In this document: positions 17,926-27,444 of the stretch, piece by piece
Layout: each line of letters starts with the position of its first letter
Position numbering within the stretch: the first letter of the stretch is position 1
Source: Phyllobacteriaceae bacterium
GTDB lineage: Bacteria > Pseudomonadota > Alphaproteobacteria > Rhizobiales > Rhizobiaceae
Direction of reading: 5' to 3'
NCBI GenBank assembly: GCA_024742765.1
Contig: JANSXT010000009.1
Coordinates: forward strand, 1 to 64,000
DNA length: 64,000 nt
Program-made: the position numbers and the translations under genes
Notes under the pieces: generated by a model
What the model saw: the letters and a program-made list of their open reading frames with translations, nothing else
Databases searched by the model: none
Told to the model about the DNA's origin: nothing

Positions 17926-19011
17926 ATGCCGCGCGTCGCGATCTTGGGCGCCGGCATCGGCGCGCAGCATATGGACGGCTATCGCGCGCTGCCGGGCCGC
18001 TGGCACCTGGCGGTGGTGTGCGATCTCGACGCCGACAAGGCGGAGGCGGTGGCGACCCAGGCGCCCGGTTGCGGCGTGACATCCGATCTGGACGAAATCG
18101 TTGCCGATCCGGAGATCGATGTCATCGACATCTGCCTGCCGCCGCATCTGCATGCGCCCGTCGCCATTGCGGCGCTGGAAGCGGGCAAGCATGTGATTTG
18201 CGAAAAGCCGTTGGCCGGATCGGTGCACGATGCCGACCGGATGGCGGCTGCCGCGCGTGACGCCGGCCGGATGCTGGTGCCGGTTTTCCAGTATCGCTAC
18301 GGGCGCGGGCTCTACCAGCTTGGCGAACTGCAAAGGCGCGGCCTGACCGGCAGGCCCCTGGTGGCGACGCTCGAAACTCACTGGAACCGCGGCGCCGACT
18401 ATTATGCCGTTCCCTGGCGCGGCCGCTGGCGCAGCGAAGGCGGGGGCGCAGTGCTCGGCCACGCCATCCATGCGCATGATCTGATCGCGCGCTTTGTCGG
18501 GCCGGTCACCGAGGTGACGGCGATGGTCGACACGCGGGTCAATCCGATCGAGACGGAGGATTGCGCGGCGCTCGCCATGCGCTGCGAAAGCGGCGTGCTG
18601 GTCACCTCATCGGTCACGCTTGGCGGCGCGCGCGACACGTCGCGCCTGCGCTTCGTGTTCGAACGGCTCACCGCCGAAAGCGGGCGCAACCCCTATGCGC
18701 CGGGGGCCGACGACTGGGCCTTCGAGGCGCGCGCGCCGCTCGACCAATCGACCCTGGATGGTGCATTGGCGGAGGCGGGTGCCGCGATCGATGCCCGTCC
18801 GGTCGGCTATGCGGGCCAGTTCGCGGCCATTGCCGATCATCTGGACGGCCGGCTCGCCGACATGGTGTCAGCAGGAGAGGGCGTGCGGTCGATCGAGTTC
18901 GTCGCCGCCGTCTACAAGTCGGCCCGCGCCGGCCAAACCGTCCGACTGCCGCTTGACCGGGCCGACCCGATCTGTAGGGACTGGACGCCCCAACCGCCCA
19001 AGGGAGATTAG
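17926..19011 (+). CDS. Gfo/Idh/MocA-family oxidoreductase (third)
   Basis: A 361-residue dehydrogenase with a regular Rossmann site ([16 protein letters not shown]), the EKP motif (VICEKPLAG) and the catalytic helix [19 protein letters not shown] 17926 follows GAGGGGG and lies 2 bases after the previous stop; a GTG two codons earlier is possible. It closes the run of three related enzymes. Differences between the three suggest successive steps, such as oxidation and epimerisation through a keto intermediate, rather than redundancy. Confidence 0.88.
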   Translation: MPRVAILGAGIGAQHMDGYRALPGRWHLAVVCDLDADKAEAVATQAPGCGVTSDLDEIVADPEIDVIDICLPPHLHAPVAIAALEAGKHVICEKPLAGSVHDADRMAAAARDAGRMLVPVFQYRYGRGLYQLGELQRRGLTGRPLVATLETHWNRGADYYAVPWRGRWRSEGGGAVLGHAIHAHDLIARFVGPVTEVTAMVDTRVNPIETEDCAALAMRCESGVLVTSSVTLGGARDTSRLRFVFERLTAESGRNPYAPGADDWAFEARAPLDQSTLDGALAEAGAAIDARPVGYAGQFAAIADHLDGRLADMVSAGEGVRSIEFVAAVYKSARAGQTVRLPLDRADPICRDWTPQPPKGD

Positions 19012-19015
19012 GATC

Positions 19016-19816
19016 GTGCAGTTTGCCCGGATCAACGGCGTGACGCTTCATTACCAGGTGATTGGTGCCGCCGAAGGCAAGCCGACGCTGGTCTTTGCCA
19101 ATTCGCTGGGCACCGATTTTCGCATCTGGCGCGATGTCATCGTGCGGCTGGTCGGCGAGTTCGGGCTCGTCCTTTATGACAAGCGTGGCCATGGCCTGTC
19201 GGACGCGCCGCCTGCGCCCTACGCGATGGACGACCATGTGGCCGATCTCGCCGGGCTGCTCGACCATCTGGCGGTCAAGAAGGCGACCATCTGCGGCCTG
19301 TCGGTGGGCGGGATGATCGCGCTCGGCCTCTTCAAGGCGCGGCCCGATCTCGTACGCTCGCTGATCCTGTGCGACACGGCGCCGAAGATCGGCACCGAGA
19401 AACTGTGGAATGACCGGATCGAAACGGTGCGCGACAAGGGGCTTGCGGCGCTGGCCGACCCGGTGATGGAGCGCTGGTTCACACCGGCCTTCCGCCAGCC
19501 GGACAATGCCGAATATCAAGGTTATCGCAACATGCTCATCCGCCAGCCGGTTGAGGGTTATGCCGGCACATGCGCCGCAATCCGCGATGCCGATTACACC
19601 GACGTCGCAAGAACGCTGACCGTGCCGGCATCATGTGTGGTGGGCGACCAGGACGGCTCGACGCCGCCCGCGCTAGTGGCCGAGATGGCCAAGATGATCC
19701 CGGACGCGCGATACGACGAACTCAAGGATTGCGGGCACATCCCGTGCGTCGAGCAACCGGTGGCGCTGGCCGACATCATCCGCGCCTTTGCCGCAGCGCC
19801 GCCGAGTGCCGGTTGA
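19016..19816 (+). CDS. pcaD: 3-oxoadipate enol-lactonase-like alpha/beta hydrolase
   Basis: A 266-residue hydrolase that best matches PcaD, which opens 3-oxoadipate enol-lactone in protocatechuate breakdown. The triad is visible: nucleophile GLSVGGM, acid GDQDGSTP, histidine in DCGHIPC. It has the oxyanion-type NSLGTDFRIW and the YDKRGHGLSD strand. GTG 19016 has AAGGGAGA upstream. No other pca gene is nearby, and it lies five bases behind sugar dehydrogenases, so a sugar-lactone substrate is a real alternative. The gene symbol reflects similarity, not proven pathway. Confidence 0.72.
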   Translation: MQFARINGVTLHYQVIGAAEGKPTLVFANSLGTDFRIWRDVIVRLVGEFGLVLYDKRGHGLSDAPPAPYAMDDHVADLAGLLDHLAVKKATICGLSVGGMIALGLFKARPDLVRSLILCDTAPKIGTEKLWNDRIETVRDKGLAALADPVMERWFTPAFRQPDNAEYQGYRNMLIRQPVEGYAGTCAAIRDADYTDVARTLTVPASCVVGDQDGSTPPALVAEMAKMIPDARYDELKDCGHIPCVEQPVALADIIRAFAAAPPSAG

Positions 19817-19895
19817 CCGAACCGCTATTTCCAACTGGCCCTTAAATTCCTAACTGGCTCTTGCAAATGCCTCGCAACTGGACGAGAGTCCGGTC

Positions 19896-20330
19896 ATGAA
19901 CGAATCCAGCCAGATGAGCGGACGCGAACTGGAACGCGCGCTGCGCGATGCGGGTGTGCGTATCACGCGGCAGCGCAGCGCCATCCTGCGCATTCTCGCC
20001 GATGCCGACGATCATCCGGACGCCAACGAACTCTATCGCCGGGCCAGCGCGATCGAGCCGACCGTGTCGCTTTCGACCGTCTATAGGACACTGAGCATCC
20101 TCGAGGAAAAGGGCGTCGTGCACCGGCTGACGTTCGAGGGCGCGCCGGCGCGTTTCGAGACCGCCGATGCGCCGCATCATGATCACATGATCGACGTTGA
20201 AACCGGCGATGTGATCGAGTTTCGCTCGGACAAGATCGAAAAGCTGCAGGCGGAGATCGCCGCCGAACTGGGCTACGACATCGTCTATCACAAGCTCGAA
20301 CTTTACGGTCGTCGCAAGGCGCGCAACTGA
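19896..20330 (+). CDS. Fur-family metal-responsive regulator (Mur/Fur-like)
   Basis: A 144-residue DNA-binding protein. The winged helix is at about residues 10-90 (ITRQRSAILRILADADDHPD, then STVYRTLSILEEKGVV). The metal-binding region HHDHMIDVETGDVIEFRSD follows. It lacks the C-terminal CxxC pairs of zinc-structured Fur proteins. This combination is typical of the alphaproteobacterial branch that includes the manganese regulator Mur. It is preceded by a 79-base gap after pcaD and appears to be its own unit. Irr and Zur are less likely because their sensing motifs are absent. Confidence 0.88.
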   Translation: MNESSQMSGRELERALRDAGVRITRQRSAILRILADADDHPDANELYRRASAIEPTVSLSTVYRTLSILEEKGVVHRLTFEGAPARFETADAPHHDHMIDVETGDVIEFRSDKIEKLQAEIAAELGYDIVYHKLELYGRRKARN

Positions 20331-20346
20331 CGAGGCCGATCTGGAC

Positions 20347-20550
20347 CTAATCCTTCGGCTCGGGATCGCGCGGATTGAAGGCGATGAAGAAGCCATAAAA
20401 GGACAGGGCGCCGATGCCGACGAACAGCACGCCCCAGAAATGGTTCCCCATCAGAAATTCGAAGATACCCCATGAGACCGCAACGCCCACCGTGGCGATG
20501 CGGCGCCACAACGGGCGGAAGAAGGGGTGATCGAAATCGAAGAGTTTCAT
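20347..20550 (-). CDS. Small conserved membrane protein, DUF3329-like
   Basis: A 67-residue protein with the start MKLFDFDHPFFRPLWRRI, followed by one long or two short membrane segments (VGVAVSWGIFEFLMG and FWGVLFVGIGALSFYGFFIA) and an acidic-basic tail (NPRDPEPKD). The pattern matches the small DUF3329 family of unknown function. It lies 59 bases downstream of betA on the same strand and may be co-transcribed. Convergent with the Fur gene. Confidence 0.78.
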   Translation of the reverse strand: MKLFDFDHPFFRPLWRRIATVGVAVSWGIFEFLMGNHFWGVLFVGIGALSFYGFFIAFNPRDPEPKD

Positions 20551-20609
20551 CGGCGTGCCTGAGTTGCGTTCGGCTTCATCTGGCCGCAGGCGGGGCGGAT
20601 TGCAAGCCG

Positions 20610-22271
20610 TCAGCGCTGGCTTGTCTGCCAGTCCGGGTGAATCCAGGGCTCGGCGTTGGACGGCGCAAGCATTGTCTTGCCCAGAATGTGATCGGACGCC
20701 TTTTCGCCGGTCATGATCGACGGGGCGTTCAGATTGCCGTTCGGAATGGTCGGGAAGACCGAGGAATCGGCAAGGCGCAACCCGTCGACGCCGATCACCC
20801 GGCATTCGGGATCGACCACGGCAAGCGGATCGTCGGCGCGGCCCATCCGCGCGGTGCCGCAGGGGTGATAGGCGCTTTCGACATGCTCGCCGATGAAGCC
20901 GTCCAATTCGTTATCGCTCTGCACGGCGTCGCCTGGCTGGATCTCGTGCCGCACGAAGGGCTTGAACGCATCCTGGGCGAAGATCTCCCGCGTCAGGCGG
21001 ATGCAGGTGCGGAAGTCGGCCCAGTCCTCGGGCTTCGACATGTAGTTGAAGACGATCTTCGGCGCTTCGCGCGGGTCCGCCGAGCGCAGCGTGACCGCGC
21101 CGCGCGACGCCGACCGCATCGGCCCGACATGGGCCTGGAAGCCGTGCCCCTCGGCGGCGGCCTGTCCGTCATAGCGCACGGCGATCGGCAGGAAATGGTA
21201 CTGGATGTCGGGATATTTCACCCCGGCCTTCGAACGGATGAAGGCGGCGCTCTCGAACTGGTTGGAGGCGCCGGGGCCGCTTTTCGTGAACAGCCATTGC
21301 GCGCCGACCCAGGCTTTTCCGAACAGGTTCCAATATTTGTAGAGCGTCACAGGCTGGCTCGCCGCCATCTGGATATAGAGTTCGAGATGGTCCTGCAGGT
21401 TCCGGCCGACCCCCGGCCGGTTGGCGATGACCGGAATGCCGTGCTCCATCAGGTCCGATGCCGGCCCGATGCCCGACAGCATCAGAACCTTCGGCGAGTT
21501 GATCGACGAGGCCGCAACGATCACCTCGCGATTGGCGCGCACGGTTTCGATCGTGCCGCCGCGCTCGATCTCGACGCCGGTGGCACGGCCGTTCTCGATG
21601 ACGATCCTGCGGGCGAGGGCGCGCACGATGGTGCAGTTTTTTCGCTTCATCGCCGGCTTGAGATAAGCATTGGCCGCCGACCAACGCCGGCCGTTGAAAA
21701 CAGTCTGCTCCATCGGGCCGAAGCCTTCCTGCTTCTCGCCATTGTAATCGCCGGTGACCTCATAGCCCGCCTGTCGTCCGGCCTCGACAAAGGCGGCAAA
21801 GAGCGGGTTGTCGCGCCTGCCGCGCGTGACATGCAGCGGCCCGTTCGTCCCGCGCCAGTCCGCATCGCCGCCATGGCCACCCGAGTCCCAAGCCTCCATG
21901 CGCTTGTAGTAGGGCAGGACGTCCGCATAGGCCCAGCCCTTGGCGCCCAGTTCCGCCCAGCGGTCGAAGTCGCAGGCGTGGCCGCGCACATAGACCATGC
22001 CGTTGATCGAAGAGGACCCGCCGATCACCTTGCCGCGCGGCGTTGCCAGCCGGCGGCCGCCGAGATGGGGTTCGGGTTCGGACCGGTAGCCCCAATCATA
22101 CATCTTCATGTTCATGGGGTAGGACAGGGCCGCCGGCATCTGGATCAGCGGCCCGGCATCGGTGCCGCCATATTCGATGACGAGCACCGTGTGGCGGCCA
22201 TCCTCTGACAGCCGGTAGGCCATGGCCGAACCAGCCGAGCCGGCACCGATGATGACGAAATCTGCTTGCAC
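20610..22271 (-). CDS. betA: Choline dehydrogenase
   Basis: FAD-dependent GMC oxidoreductase that oxidises choline to betaine aldehyde, membrane-associated, 553 residues. The FAD site is [16 protein letters not shown] near the N terminus. GMC signatures are seen in [19 protein letters not shown] and the later [16 protein letters not shown], and the catalytic histidine region is [13 protein letters not shown]. It starts with GTG at 22271. It follows betB by 65 bases in a betI-betB-betA order with no betC choline sulphatase. Confidence 0.94.
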   Translation of the reverse strand: MQADFVIIGAGSAGSAMAYRLSEDGRHTVLVIEYGGTDAGPLIQMPAALSYPMNMKMYDWGYRSEPEPHLGGRRLATPRGKVIGGSSSINGMVYVRGHACDFDRWAELGAKGWAYADVLPYYKRMEAWDSGGHGGDADWRGTNGPLHVTRGRRDNPLFAAFVEAGRQAGYEVTGDYNGEKQEGFGPMEQTVFNGRRWSAANAYLKPAMKRKNCTIVRALARRIVIENGRATGVEIERGGTIETVRANREVIVAASSINSPKVLMLSGIGPASDLMEHGIPVIANRPGVGRNLQDHLELYIQMAASQPVTLYKYWNLFGKAWVGAQWLFTKSGPGASNQFESAAFIRSKAGVKYPDIQYHFLPIAVRYDGQAAAEGHGFQAHVGPMRSASRGAVTLRSADPREAPKIVFNYMSKPEDWADFRTCIRLTREIFAQDAFKPFVRHEIQPGDAVQSDNELDGFIGEHVESAYHPCGTARMGRADDPLAVVDPECRVIGVDGLRLADSSVFPTIPNGNLNAPSIMTGEKASDHILGKTMLAPSNAEPWIHPDWQTSQR

Positions 22272-22336
22272 TTCAGCGCCTTGATCGATGTTTCATCACA
22301 GATTGAGTCAGCCCGTTGAGAATGTGATTCAACGGA

Positions 22337-23803
22337 TCAATACGGTGCGTCGACAAGACCGAGCCCGACATAGACGGTCTTGAGCTGGCTGTAATGTTCG
22401 ATGGCCGCATGGCCGTTCTCTCGGCCGACGCCGGACTGCTTGACGCCGCCGAATGGCGCCTCCACCGGGGTGAGGTTGTAGGCATTGATGAAGCAGGTTC
22501 CGGCCTGAAGCTGCGCGATGACCCGGTGCGCGCGGGCGAGGTCGCGGGTGAAGACGCCGGCGGCCAGACCGAACTCGGTCGCGTTGGCGCGGGCGATCGC
22601 CTCGTCCTCGTCGTCAAAGGCGAGGATCGACAGGACCGGGCCGAAAATCTCCTCGCGCGCGATGGTCATCTCATCGGTGACGCCGGTGAAGATGGTCGGC
22701 TCCATCCAGAAGCCGGGCCGGTCGATGCGGTTGCCGCCCGCGACGATCTCGGCGCCTTCCGAGCGCCCCAGATCGATATAGCCGAGCACTTTCTGGAGTT
22801 GCGCCTCCGAGACCAGCGGGCCGAAACTGGTCGCCTCGTCCAGCGGGTCGCCGATCACCGCGCCGCGGGTACGCTCGGCCAGCCGTTCGACGAAGCGGTC
22901 ATGCAGGCCGCGCTGGACGAAGACGCGCGTGCCGTTCGAGCAGACCTGGCCGGACGAATAAAAATTGCCGAGGATCGCGCCACCGACCGCGTCCTCGATG
23001 TCGGCATCGTCAAAGACCAGGATCGGCGACTTGCCGCCCAGCTCCATCGTCACATGCTTCATGTGCGCGGCGGCGGCCGAATAGACCTTCTGGCCGGTCG
23101 GCACCGAGCCGGTCAGCGATACCTTGGCGATGCGCGGGTCGGTGGCGAGCGCCGCACCGACATCGCCATAACCCTGGATGACGTTGAAGAGGCCCGCCGG
23201 CGCGCCGGCCTCGATGAAGATTTCAGCGATCTTCAGCGTGCAAAGTGGCGTGACCTCCGACGGCTTGAACACCATCGCATTGCCGCAGGCGAGCGCCGGC
23301 GCCGCCTTCCAGCATGCGATCTGCGTGGGATAGTTCCACGCGCCAATGCCGGCGCAGACCCCTAAGGGTTCGCGCACCGCATAGACGAAATCGCCGCCAA
23401 GCGGGATGTGTTCGCCGGTCAGTGTCGCTGCCAGATTGCCGAAATATTCGAGCGCATCGGCGCCGGACGATGCATCGGCGACAAGCGTTTCGGAAAGCGG
23501 CTTGCCCGTGTCGAGCGTTTCGAGTTCGGACAGGTCGCGGTTGCGGGCGCGGATGATGTCGGCGGCGCGGCGCAGCACCCGCCCGCGCTCGGCGCCTGTG
23601 CGTGACGCCCATTCGGCCTGGGCCGAGATGGCGCTGTCCAGCGCGCGGTCGACGATCGTCGGCGTGGCACTGTGGACTTTGGCGATACTCTCGCCCGTCG
23701 CAGGGTAAATCACGTCGATGGCCGCGCCGGCCTCGTCTTCGATGTACGCGCCGCCGATGAAATGGCTGGCTTCCGGCTGTGCGGCAATGTTGGCGATGGT
23801 CAT
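22337..23803 (-). CDS. betB: Betaine aldehyde dehydrogenase
   Basis: NAD(P)-dependent aldehyde dehydrogenase making glycine betaine, 488 residues, normal family length. The catalytic glutamate is in TMELGGKSP and the catalytic cysteine in [14 protein letters not shown]; the early [11 protein letters not shown] is typical of BetB. ATG 23803 overlaps the betI stop by four bases, so the two are translationally coupled. Together with betA and the divergent cho genes it forms an osmoprotectant and carbon/nitrogen supply route from choline. Confidence 0.95.
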   Translation of the reverse strand: MTIANIAAQPEASHFIGGAYIEDEAGAAIDVIYPATGESIAKVHSATPTIVDRALDSAISAQAEWASRTGAERGRVLRRAADIIRARNRDLSELETLDTGKPLSETLVADASSGADALEYFGNLAATLTGEHIPLGGDFVYAVREPLGVCAGIGAWNYPTQIACWKAAPALACGNAMVFKPSEVTPLCTLKIAEIFIEAGAPAGLFNVIQGYGDVGAALATDPRIAKVSLTGSVPTGQKVYSAAAAHMKHVTMELGGKSPILVFDDADIEDAVGGAILGNFYSSGQVCSNGTRVFVQRGLHDRFVERLAERTRGAVIGDPLDEATSFGPLVSEAQLQKVLGYIDLGRSEGAEIVAGGNRIDRPGFWMEPTIFTGVTDEMTIAREEIFGPVLSILAFDDEDEAIARANATEFGLAAGVFTRDLARAHRVIAQLQAGTCFINAYNLTPVEAPFGGVKQSGVGRENGHAAIEHYSQLKTVYVGLGLVDAPY

Positions 23804-24387
23804 GCGTTGGTCTTTCTGCCGATCCAGGTTTCGGCGGCGTCGAGCACCATGCGTGTGGCCGAGTGGTTGTCCATCGCACGGTCGCGCAGTGCCTGGCGCA
23901 GATAGACGCCGTCGATGAGGGCCGCGATGCGCAGCGCGATCACCGGAGCCTCTTCGCCAGCCAAAGGCCGCAGATCGTGGACGAGATTAGACAGGAGACG
24001 CTTCTGGTAGACCGCGAGCAGCCGTCGCGCGGGCTCGGAGGTCTGTGCCAGCACATAGAAGTTGAGCCAGGCCGCGATGATCTCATCGTCGAACTGGTGC
24101 ACGCAGAAGCTCGCCTCGACCAGCGCCTCGAGCCGTTCGCGCGGGCCTTTGGCCTGCTTCAGCGCGGCGCGCACGTCGCGGCCATAGACCGTCAGGATGT
24201 GGCGCATGGCGGCGAGAAAAATCTGGTCCTTGTTGCCGAAATAATGATGTGCCAGCGCCGAAGACATGCCCGCGCGCTTGGCGATCTGGGCGACGGTGAC
24301 GTCGAGCGAGCCTGCGCGGCCGATCTCGGCGATGGTCGCATTGACCAGCGCATCGCGGCGTATCGGCTCCATTCCGACCTTTGGCAT
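23800..24387 (-). CDS. betI: Choline-responsive TetR-family repressor BetI
   Basis: A 195-residue repressor with the BetI-type start ([16 protein letters not shown]) and helix-turn-helix [20 protein letters not shown]. Known members bind choline and release the bet promoter. It is first in the betIBA operon, and a BetI-like dyad lies 43 bases upstream in the 104-base gap to choX, so it probably controls both directions. Confidence 0.93.
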   Translation of the reverse strand: MPKVGMEPIRRDALVNATIAEIGRAGSLDVTVAQIAKRAGMSSALAHHYFGNKDQIFLAAMRHILTVYGRDVRAALKQAKGPRERLEALVEASFCVHQFDDEIIAAWLNFYVLAQTSEPARRLLAVYQKRLLSNLVHDLRPLAGEEAPVIALRIAALIDGVYLRQALRDRAMDNHSATRMVLDAAETWIGRKTNA

Positions 24388-24429
24388 GGCGAATTCCCGT
24401 CGGGGCTTGTCTTTTTGGCGTAAACAAAG

Positions 24430-24449
24430 TTAATTGACTCGTCAATCAA
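24430..24449. promoter_or_regulatory. BetI-like operator between betI and choX
   Basis: TTAATTGACTCGTCAATCAA contains the perfect dyad ATTGAC-TC-GTCAAT, extended to eight of nine bases per arm. It resembles the known E. coli BetI site built on ATTGA-n-TCAAT. It sits midway in the divergent promoter region. Confidence 0.75.
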
Positions 24450-24491
24450 CAAAAATCCAATCGATCTGTCGAACCAGCCCGGGAGGCTCCC

Positions 24492-25421
24492 ATGAAAATC
24501 AAGACGATGTTTGCCGCGCTCGCTTTGTCCACCGCGATGGGCGCGCAGGCCTATGCCCAATGCGAGGCCGTGACCTTCTCCGATGTCGGCTGGACCGACA
24601 TCACCGCCACCACTGCCGTCGCCACCGTCGTGCTCGAGGCGCTGGGCTATGAGACCGAGACCAAGGTGCTCTCGGTGCCGGTCACCTACACCTCGCTCGC
24701 CCAGGGCGATGTCGATGTGTTCCTCGGCAACTGGATGCCGACCATGGAAGCCGACATCGCGCCCTATCGTGAGGCCGGCACGGTCGACACGGTGCGCACC
24801 AATCTGGAAGGCGCCAAATACACGCTGGCAACCAATGCGGCGGGTGCGGCGCTTGGCATAGCGGATTTCGCCGACATCGCGACCCATGCGGACACGCTTG
24901 ACCAGACGATCTACGGCATCGAGCCGGGCAATGATGGCAACCGGCTGATCCTCGACATGATCGAAGGCGATGCGTTCGGCCTGTCGGGCTTCGAAGTGGC
25001 CGAAAGCTCCGAGCAGGGCATGCTGGCGCAGGTGGAACGCGCCTCGCGCCGTGACGAGCCGATCGTCTTCCTCGGCTGGGAACCGCACCCGATGAACGCC
25101 AATTTCGAGCTGACCTATCTGACCGGCGGCGATGACTTTTTCGGCCCCAATCTTGGCGGCGCGACGGTGATGACCAACACGCGCGCCGGCTATGTCGACG
25201 AATGCCCGAACGTCGGTGCGTTCCTCAACAATCTCGAATTCACGCTGGCGATGGAAAACGAGATCATGGGCGCGATCCTCAATGATGGCGAAGACCCGGC
25301 CGATGCGGCCAAGGCGTGGCTGACCGCCAATGCCGACACGCTCGGTCCGTGGCTCGATGGCGTGACGACGCTTGATGGCGGCGATGCCATGGCGGCCGTC
25401 AAATCCTCCCTGGGCATGTGA
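24492..25421 (+). CDS. choX: Choline ABC transporter substrate-binding protein ChoX
   Basis: Periplasmic high-affinity choline receptor (OpuAC type), 309 residues. The signal peptide ends GAQAYAQ, and the mature start CEAVTFSDVGWTDITATT is diagnostic of ChoX. Aromatic and acidic cage-type segments (FLGNWMPTMEAD; FLGWEPHPMNAN) are present. It is divergent from betIBA. A terminator follows it, so it can be made in excess over the membrane parts choW and choV encoded 1.2 kb further on. Confidence 0.93.
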   Translation: MKIKTMFAALALSTAMGAQAYAQCEAVTFSDVGWTDITATTAVATVVLEALGYETETKVLSVPVTYTSLAQGDVDVFLGNWMPTMEADIAPYREAGTVDTVRTNLEGAKYTLATNAAGAALGIADFADIATHADTLDQTIYGIEPGNDGNRLILDMIEGDAFGLSGFEVAESSEQGMLAQVERASRRDEPIVFLGWEPHPMNANFELTYLTGGDDFFGPNLGGATVMTNTRAGYVDECPNVGAFLNNLEFTLAMENEIMGAILNDGEDPADAAKAWLTANADTLGPWLDGVTTLDGGDAMAAVKSSLGM

Positions 25422-25427
25422 TGAACC

Positions 25428-25454
25428 GGGCCTCCTGACCGGGAGGCCCTTTTC
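25428..25454 (+). terminator. Rho-independent terminator after choX
   Basis: Stem GGGCCTCC / GGAGGCCC with a six-base loop, followed by TTTT. It starts seven bases after the choX stop. Some read-through would be needed for choWV unless they have their own promoter. Confidence 0.82.
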
Positions 25455-25497
25455 GTTTCGCATCGGTTAAGACGCCGGTGCGGAACCGGGGGAAGCG

Positions 25498-26604
25498 ATG
25501 ACGCGTCAATCCGTCCGGCACTGGCCCGCCACACCGCTCGCCGAACTTCTCGGCATTCAATGGCCGATCCTGCTGGCGCCGATGGCCGGCACGTCGACGC
25601 CGGAGCTTGCCGCCGGTGTGGCGGCGGCCGGCGGGCTTGGATCGCTTGGATGCGCGACGCAGCCGGTCGATGCCAGCCACCGCCAGATCGCCGCATTCCG
25701 GCAGATGTCCAATGGCGGGCTGAACGTCAATTTCTTCTGTCACGACCGGCCCACCAACATTGTCGAGCGGTCGCGGGCGGCGCGTGAACGGCTTGCGCCC
25801 TTCTACTCGGAAGCGGGGATCGACACGCCGCCGGAAGCGGCCGAACCATTCGTTCCTTTCGGCGCCGATCATTTGGCGCTGGTTGAAGAGTTCCGCCCCG
25901 ACGTGGTCAGCTTTCATTTCGGCCTGCCGGCGCCAGACCTGCTTGACCGGGTGCGGGCAACGGGCGCAGCCATCTTCTGTACGGCCACTACCGTCGCTGA
26001 GGCCCGTCATCTGGAAGCGCAGGGGGTCGATGCCATCGTCGCGCAAGGGATTGAGGCTGGCGGTCACCGGGGCGTCTTTCTCGACACGCCGCTCAGCCAG
26101 CATTCCGGCCTGATGGCGCTGCTGCCGCAGATCGTCGATGCGGTGGAAGTGCCGGTCATCGCCGCTGGCGGGATTGCCGACGGACGCGGGATCGCGGCCG
26201 CCATGATGCTGGGCGCGCAGGCCGTGCAGATCGGAACCGCCTTCCTGCGCTGTCCGGAAGCGGCGACGCCGGACCCGCACCGCGACCGGCTGCGCGATGC
26301 GGGCGAGGGTGCGACACGGCTGACGCGCCTGTTTTCGGGCCGGCCGGCGCGCAGCGTCGTCAACCGGCTGATGCGCGAACTCGAAGAATGCGAGGCGGAG
26401 GCCGCGCCCTATCCGGCGCAGATATCGCTGGTCGCGCCGCTGGCGAAGGCCGTCGCCGAGGCCGACCGGCCGGATGTATCGTCCATCTGGGCGGGACAGG
26501 CGGTGGCGCTGGGGCGCGACATGCCTGCCGCCGAACTCACGGCGCATCTGGCGGCCGAGGCCGACGCGCTGCTGCGGCCGGCCCACACGGAAACGGACCC
26601 CTGA
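25498..26604 (+). CDS. Nitronate monooxygenase-like flavoprotein (2-nitropropane dioxygenase family)
   Basis: An FMN TIM-barrel enzyme of 368 residues. Family signs are WPILLAPMAGTSTPELAAGV at the N terminus, the phosphate-site glycines in VIAAGGIADGRGIAAAMMLG and the active-histidine stretch AQGIEAGGHRGVF. Known members oxidise nitronates such as propionate-3-nitronate. ATG 25498 follows a GGGGGAAG site. It ends four bases before choW, so it is co-transcribed with choline uptake, an arrangement not expected from its known chemistry. Confidence 0.85.
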   Translation: MTRQSVRHWPATPLAELLGIQWPILLAPMAGTSTPELAAGVAAAGGLGSLGCATQPVDASHRQIAAFRQMSNGGLNVNFFCHDRPTNIVERSRAARERLAPFYSEAGIDTPPEAAEPFVPFGADHLALVEEFRPDVVSFHFGLPAPDLLDRVRATGAAIFCTATTVAEARHLEAQGVDAIVAQGIEAGGHRGVFLDTPLSQHSGLMALLPQIVDAVEVPVIAAGGIADGRGIAAAMMLGAQAVQIGTAFLRCPEAATPDPHRDRLRDAGEGATRLTRLFSGRPARSVVNRLMRELEECEAEAAPYPAQISLVAPLAKAVAEADRPDVSSIWAGQAVALGRDMPAAELTAHLAAEADALLRPAHTETDP

Positions 26605-26607
26605 CCC

Positions 26608-27444
26608 ATGAACTGGCTGACCGACAACAAGATACCCGTGGGCGATGCGGCCGGTGCGTTCTTCGACTGGCTGCAAGACAATGGCGCCTTCTTTTTCGAC
26701 GGCCTGTCCGATGCGATGGACGTCCTGATCGATGCGATCCTGTGGGTGCTGCAGACGCCGCATCCGCTGATTGTCGTTGCCGCCTTCGTCGCGCTGACCT
26801 GGGCGCTGCAGCGGCGGTGGTCGGTCTGCGCGCTTGTCGGGTTCGGCTTCCTGTTCATCCTCAACCAGGGCTATTGGGAGGAGACAACCGAAAGCCTGAC
26901 GCTGGTCCTGTCGGCCTGTCTGGTCTGCATGGCGATCGGCGTGCCGATCGGCATCGCGGCGGCGCATCGGCCACGGCTTTACGCCTATATGCGGCCGGTT
27001 CTGGACCTGATGCAGACGCTGCCGACCTTCGTCTATCTTATTCCGGCGATTGTCTTTTTCGGGATCGGCATGGTGCCGGGGCTGATCGCCACGGTCATCT
27101 TTGTCCTGCCCGCGCCGATAAGGCTGACCCATCTGGGCGTCTCGTCGACGCCGATGCCGCTGCTCGAAGCGGCGCGTGCGTTCGGCGCAACGCCAAGGCA
27201 GACGCTGTGGAAGGTGGAACTGCCCTATGCGTTTCCGCAGATCATGGCCGGTCTCAACCAGACGATCATGCTGTCGCTCTCCATGGTGGTGATCGCGGCG
27301 CTGGTCGGCGCGGACGGGCTCGGCGTGCCGGTGGTGCGGGCGCTCAACCGGGTCGACACGGCGCTCGGTTTTGAAAGCGGCTTCATCATTGTGGTGGTGG
27401 CGATCATGCTCGACCGGATGCTGCGCATCGAGGCCCGCAAATGA
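26608..27444 (+). CDS. choW: Choline ABC transporter permease ChoW
   Basis: Inner-membrane subunit of the choline importer, 278 residues. An amphipathic N-terminal part (MNWLTDNKIPVGDAAGAFFD) is followed by about six membrane segments. The coupling loop is LLEAARAFGATPRQTLWKVELP. It is of the ProW/OpuAB type. Its stop overlaps the choV start (ATGA). Confidence 0.93.
   Translation: MNWLTDNKIPVGDAAGAFFDWLQDNGAFFFDGLSDAMDVLIDAILWVLQTPHPLIVVAAFVALTWALQRRWSVCALVGFGFLFILNQGYWEETTESLTLVLSACLVCMAIGVPIGIAAAHRPRLYAYMRPVLDLMQTLPTFVYLIPAIVFFGIGMVPGLIATVIFVLPAPIRLTHLGVSSTPMPLLEAARAFGATPRQTLWKVELPYAFPQIMAGLNQTIMLSLSMVVIAALVGADGLGVPVVRALNRVDTALGFESGFIIVVVAIMLDRMLRIEARK

Noticed and set aside
19831-19881. 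Three AACTGG direct repeats before the Fur-family gene
   Set aside because: Six bases at unequal spacing (19 and 24) is within chance, and they do not form a Fur- or Mur-type palindrome.
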